Positions 61,058 through 64,000 of a DNA stretch of 64,000 bases are shown in pieces. Position 1 is the first letter of the stretch. Each line of letters begins with the position of its first letter. This DNA comes from Chloroflexota bacterium (GTDB lineage Bacteria; Chloroflexota; Anaerolineae; Anaerolineales; Villigracilaceae). Location of the stretch: positions 152,339 through 216,338 of the forward strand of contig JACRLB010000007.1 in assembly GCA_016235445.1 (NCBI GenBank), in the 5' to 3' direction. The notes under the pieces are model-generated. The model saw nothing but the letters and a program-made list of their open reading frames with translations, was not told the origin of the DNA and did not search any database. The translations under genes were made by a program, and so were the position numbers.

Positions 61058-61744
61058 ATGACAACAAATCGAATTCTCACTTGGGAAGGCTGCAACAACG
61101 TCCGCGACTTGGGAGGCATGGTTGCTTCCAATGGCAGCAAAACCCATTGGGGAGCCGTTGTCCGCGGCGACCAGCCAGCCCGACTCACAGCAGACGGTTG
61201 GTCAGCCTTATACGAGCACGGCATCCGCACCATCGTCTCCCTCCGTACGCATGGACTGGACGAAAAAGATCACCCCATCGTCACCCCGCCCCACCCTGAC
61301 ATTCAAGTGGTCTCGGTGGAGATCGAAGATGTGACGGATAAAGAGTTCGTTGAAAAATGGGCAAGTTCCGACCTTTGGGGCACGCCACTGTATTACACCG
61401 ACGCGTTGAACCTCTGGGCACATAGACATGCCGCCGCCCTCAAAGCCATCGCCCAAGCCCAGCCTGGCGGAGTCCTCTTCCACTGCATCCGCGGACATGA
61501 CCGCACAGGCATCATCGCTTTTTTATTGCTCGCCCTCGCTGGCGTATCTCTAAAAGACATCACCGCTGATTACGAATTAAGTGCAGACCCTGTGCGAGAC
61601 CAACTTCTGTCAGAGCGAAATACCAACACCTACGAAGTTCTGCAAAAAACACTGGCGAATATCCACATTGAAAATTATCTCCTCCAAGGCGGCATGACCC
61701 CAACCGACATCACCGCCCTCCGCGCCAGACTACTGACCACTTAA
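61058..61744 (+). CDS. Tyrosine-protein phosphatase family protein
   Basis: This is a 228-residue protein from [21 protein letters not shown] at 61058. The P-loop is [10 protein letters not shown] (His142, Cys143, Arg149), matching the CX5R signature with an unusual Arg-Gly-His in place of the commoner Ala-Gly-Lys. The NVRDLGG start is typical of the IphP/lipid-phosphatase-like subgroup. It could act on phosphotyrosine, phosphoinositides or nucleotides. It is 3' of the SRPBCC gene. Confidence 0.88.
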   Translation: MTTNRILTWEGCNNVRDLGGMVASNGSKTHWGAVVRGDQPARLTADGWSALYEHGIRTIVSLRTHGLDEKDHPIVTPPHPDIQVVSVEIEDVTDKEFVEKWASSDLWGTPLYYTDALNLWAHRHAAALKAIAQAQPGGVLFHCIRGHDRTGIIAFLLLALAGVSLKDITADYELSADPVRDQLLSERNTNTYEVLQKTLANIHIENYLLQGGMTPTDITALRARLLTT

Positions 61745-61784
61745 TTACCAATTACCAATCACTCACCAACGAGACCACCCAACT

Positions 61785-63305
61785 ATGAAACCAACCTACG
61801 AACCCGTCATCGGACTTGAAATTCACGGCGAGTTACTCACCAACTCCAAAATGTTCTGCGGCTGTTCCGCAGACTACGGCTCCGCGCCTGAGCCGAACAC
61901 GAACATCTGCCCCACTTGCACGGGGTTGCCTGGCGCCATGCCTGTCGTCAACAAGAAGGCAACCGAACTCGCCGCGCTCGTTGGTCTCGCGTTGAACTGC
62001 TCCATTAACAAGCACAATACATTCGCGCGCAAAAATTATTATTACCCCGATCTGCCCAAGGGTTATCAAATCTCGCAGTATGAATTGCCCATCTGCGAAA
62101 AGGGGTGGCTGGATGTTGACGCTCCCTCACCCTATCCCTCTACCCTGACGGGCACACGTCCCGAAGGGAGAGGGGACTCCCTTCCCCCTTCGGGGGAAGG
62201 GTTGGGGATGAGGGTGCGCGTTCGCCGCGTTCACATCGAAGAGGACACCGCCAAACTTGCCCACGAAAAAAATTATGCGCTCATAGATTTCAATCGCGCA
62301 GGCGTGCCCTTGCTTGAGATCGTCTCCGAGCCTGATATTCGCACCGTCGAAACCGCGCTCGATTACGCCACCAAAGTCCGCGCCATTTTGCGTTACCTCG
62401 GCGTCAACTCGGGTGACATGGAAAAAGGCGTTCTGCGTTTCGAGGCGAACATTTCGGTGCGTCCCGTTGGCAGTGATGAATTTCGCACGCGCACGGAAAT
62501 CAAAAACCTCAACAGTTTCCGCGCGCTTGTCCGCGCTTCGCAATATGAAATCGAACGCCAGATAAAAATTTACGAGGATGGCGGCATGGTCGTGCAGGAA
62601 ACTCTCGGCTGGGATGATGTTCGGGGCGTGACGACCAGCCAACGGTCGAAGGAAGAGGCGCATGATTATCGCTACTTCCCCGAACCTGATTTGCCTCCGC
62701 TTCAATTTTCGGACGCGTGGATCGAATCGATTCGGAGTCGACTGCCCGAACTGCCCGAAGCAAAAACATCGCGCTTCATTTCGGACTTTGGCTTGACTCT
62801 GTCCGATGCGCGTTTTCTCACATCCGAGCTTTCGCTTGCCAACTACTTCGAGAGCGTCTTCGCAAAATCAAAGAGTTCTGCAAAGACCGTGCATTCGTGG
62901 ATCGCGGGCGAGTTCATGCGCTACCTGAATGACTCGGGCGTGGATATCGAAGAGGTAACTTTGCCGCCTGAATCTTTTGCCAAACTGATAGACATGGTCA
63001 CGGAAAAAAATGTCAGCGGAAACAATGCCAAAGTTGTGCTGGCAGATTTACTTAAGGATGGAGGCGATCCGCAGGAAATTGTCAAAGCGAAAAATCTGGC
63101 GCAAGTCTCCGATGAAGGTTTCATCCAGGAAATCGTCACGAAAATTCTGAGCGACAACCCCAAGGAAGTGGATGAGTACAACGCGGGCAAAGAGACCTTG
63201 TTCCAATGGTTCATGGGGCAGGTCGCCCGCGCCACGAAAGGCAAAGCCGACCCAAACGTGGCGAAGGAGTTGATGGTGAAGGGGTTGGAAGAAAGAAGAA
63301 AATAA
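61785..63305 (+). CDS. gatB: Asp/Glu-tRNA amidotransferase subunit B
   Basis: The 506-residue protein has [20 protein letters not shown], the [12 protein letters not shown] zinc/substrate region, [31 protein letters not shown] and a C-terminal YqeY-like tail (to ~495). After GWLDVDAP there is an extra ~27-residue segment (Pro/Gly/Ser-rich, about 113-140) encoded by a palindromic repeat (62124-62214), where relatives have a short turn. It binds the tRNA and performs the amidation. Confidence 0.95.
   Translation: MKPTYEPVIGLEIHGELLTNSKMFCGCSADYGSAPEPNTNICPTCTGLPGAMPVVNKKATELAALVGLALNCSINKHNTFARKNYYYPDLPKGYQISQYELPICEKGWLDVDAPSPYPSTLTGTRPEGRGDSLPPSGEGLGMRVRVRRVHIEEDTAKLAHEKNYALIDFNRAGVPLLEIVSEPDIRTVETALDYATKVRAILRYLGVNSGDMEKGVLRFEANISVRPVGSDEFRTRTEIKNLNSFRALVRASQYEIERQIKIYEDGGMVVQETLGWDDVRGVTTSQRSKEEAHDYRYFPEPDLPPLQFSDAWIESIRSRLPELPEAKTSRFISDFGLTLSDARFLTSELSLANYFESVFAKSKSSAKTVHSWIAGEFMRYLNDSGVDIEEVTLPPESFAKLIDMVTEKNVSGNNAKVVLADLLKDGGDPQEIVKAKNLAQVSDEGFIQEIVTKILSDNPKEVDEYNAGKETLFQWFMGQVARATKGKADPNVAKELMVKGLEERRK
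62124..62214. repeat. CCCTCACCC palindromic repeat inside gatB
   Basis: The outer arms CCCTCACCCTATCCCT and AGGGTTGGGGATGAGGG enclose smaller hairpins (GGGAGAGGGGACTCCC and CCCCCTTCGGGGG). The repeat is read in frame as part of the gatB product. Confidence 0.85.
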
Positions 63306-63342
63306 TATACCGTGCTAAAATTATGGAAACAAGGAGTTTCCA

Positions 63343-63624
63343 ATGACTCAAACATCTTTTAGCGTAGATATTCCAGTCAACTTGCTTAATTTGGGAATAG
63401 GACAGGATGAAATCCAGCGCCGAATCTCGGAGTGGCTGGTGTTTTCGCTTTTCTCGGACGGAAAAATTTCATCAGGCAAGGCGGGCAAATTACTTGGGAT
63501 TTCACGTCTTGAATTCATTCAGTTACTAAAAACCCGCGGAATTGCTTTTGTTAATTACTCAGAAGATGAAATCAAGGAAGAATTTGAAGCTGTAAAGAAA
63601 CTCACACCAAAAGCCAAAAAATGA
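63343..63624 (+). CDS. UPF0175 family antitoxin
   Basis: The 93-residue protein has a helical UPF0175 layout: VDIPVNLLNLGIGQDEIQRRISEWLVFSLFSDGKIS then GKAGKLLGISRLEFIQLLKTRGI. This helix-turn-helix-like small protein is commonly paired with DUF3368 PIN-type toxins, as here. It overlaps the next gene by 4 bp. AAGGAG precedes its ATG. Confidence 0.87.
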   Translation: MTQTSFSVDIPVNLLNLGIGQDEIQRRISEWLVFSLFSDGKISSGKAGKLLGISRLEFIQLLKTRGIAFVNYSEDEIKEEFEAVKKLTPKAKK

Positions 63625-63902
63625 TTGTTGTTTCTGACACCACACCTCTCATTGGATTAGCCTCTATCGGCAGGCTTGAATTATTACAAAAGCTATTTGG
63701 GGAAGTTTATATTCCACAAGCAGTATTTGATGAAACGGTTACATTTGGGCGGGAAAAAAGCAAGGCCAAACAGCAGGTATCCAATTCAAATTGGATTCAT
63801 GTTGTCGAAGTCAAAGACCGTTTGGCTGTAAACGTTCTTCTCGATGAAATGGATTTAGGGCATCGCTCACAAGTTAAGCACTTTAACAACCTGTCAAGAT
63901 AG
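63621..63902 (+). pseudogene. DUF3368 PIN-like toxin, truncated
   Basis: The first ~82 residues are a typical DUF3368/PIN start: VVSDTTPLIGLASIGRLELLQKLFGEVYIPQAVFDE and later LLDEMDLG. Normal relatives continue EAEAIALA with the third and fourth acidic residues. Here the sequence turns to HRSQVKHFNNLSR and stops, so the C-terminal ~70 residues with half the active site are missing. Inserted foreign DNA beginning near 63862 is a likely cause. The window ends before that DNA can be identified. Confidence 0.8.
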
Positions 63903-64000
63903 GCTTTTGGGGTGATTCGGGTAAACTTCGCTGGATGAGCGAAGAAAAACAACCCCGAAAAGCCAGTAGCGTTAGGCACACGCGTGCCATCCAACGAGAT
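63862..64000. other. Foreign or rearranged DNA at the window edge
   Basis: The sequence after the truncation point contains a GTTAA...TTAAC hairpin (near 63873-63887) and an imperfect palindrome, CTTTTGGGGTG (from 63903) against CAACCCCGAAAAG. This may be the end of an insertion sequence, but it runs off the window, so no element can be named. Confidence 0.4.

Overview
The window looks like a chromosomal segment of a mid-GC member of the Chloroflexota, most likely class Anaerolineae. This is an inference from gene content and was not checked by any search. The pointers are many Thr/Pro-rich lipoproteins with a LAxC lipobox, a roadblock/V4R/response-regulator signalling cluster, a tungsten-type aldehyde:ferredoxin oxidoreductase with its own MoaD-like protein, tRNA-dependent amidation (AspRS plus GatCAB), an ECF sigma/RskA pair beside a DUF4331 protein, and very many short palindromic intergenic repeats. 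No phage, CRISPR array, rRNA or tRNA gene was seen.

Layout. 0-3 kb: a PGDYG-like protein, a dNK-like P-loop kinase, an ABC-type ATPase and a pirin. 3-9 kb (minus): an ECF sigma/anti-sigma pair, then a DUF4331 protein, a TPR protein and a NicO-type metal exporter. 9-10 kb: divergent methyltransferase and YbaK genes sharing a symmetric promoter. 10-19 kb (plus): large lipoproteins interleaved with the tyrosine-catabolic enzymes HppD and HmgA and a catalytically degenerate GGDEF protein. 19-27 kb (minus): TypA, a GT2 glycosyltransferase, a six-gene signalling/transport module and a YHS mini-protein. 27-31 kb: YkgJ-like protein, AOR, MoaD, a hotdog thioesterase and two paralogous lipoproteins. 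31.4-31.9 kb: a non-coding block of three nested palindromes. 32-41 kb: YbaK paralogue, CNB-domain protein, Rel, two AT-richer membrane glycosyltransferase-like genes, MoeA, VKOR and an acidic Cys protein. 41-46.6 kb: RNA methyltransferase, CDF-like protein, DUF348/G5/3D protein, LCP protein, RsmA and a VapBC pair. 46.7-52.8 kb (minus): S-adenosylhomocysteine/adenosine and methylthioribose salvage (AhcY, PfkB kinase, MtnA, class II aldolase), a broken MazEF pair and a polyamine-binding lipoprotein. 53-55.7 kb: TPR lytic transglycosylase and STAS protein. 55.8-63.3 kb: the aspS-gatC-gatA-...-gatB locus. The window ends in a truncated DUF3368 toxin gene.

The most interesting item is the leader of aspS (55791-55950). 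It encodes a 29-residue peptide with ten consecutive Asn/Asp codons, followed by three mutually exclusive hairpins (protector 1:2, antiterminator 2:3, terminator 3:4) that can be drawn by eye with perfect complementarity. This has the form of a ribosome-mediated transcription attenuator sensing Asn-tRNA/Asp-tRNA ahead of the AspRS-GatCAB pathway that makes those tRNAs. The AspRS carries His31 (RRRDHGG), the residue associated with non-discriminating AspRS, which fits. Other notable items: a ~108-bp MITE in two inverted copies, each flanked by a different perfect 8-bp target duplication and one supplying a gene's stop codon; a perfectly symmetric promoter between two apparently leaderless genes; repeats inserted in frame in gatB and moeA; and a duplicated gatB 5' end marking a gene-module insertion inside the gat locus.
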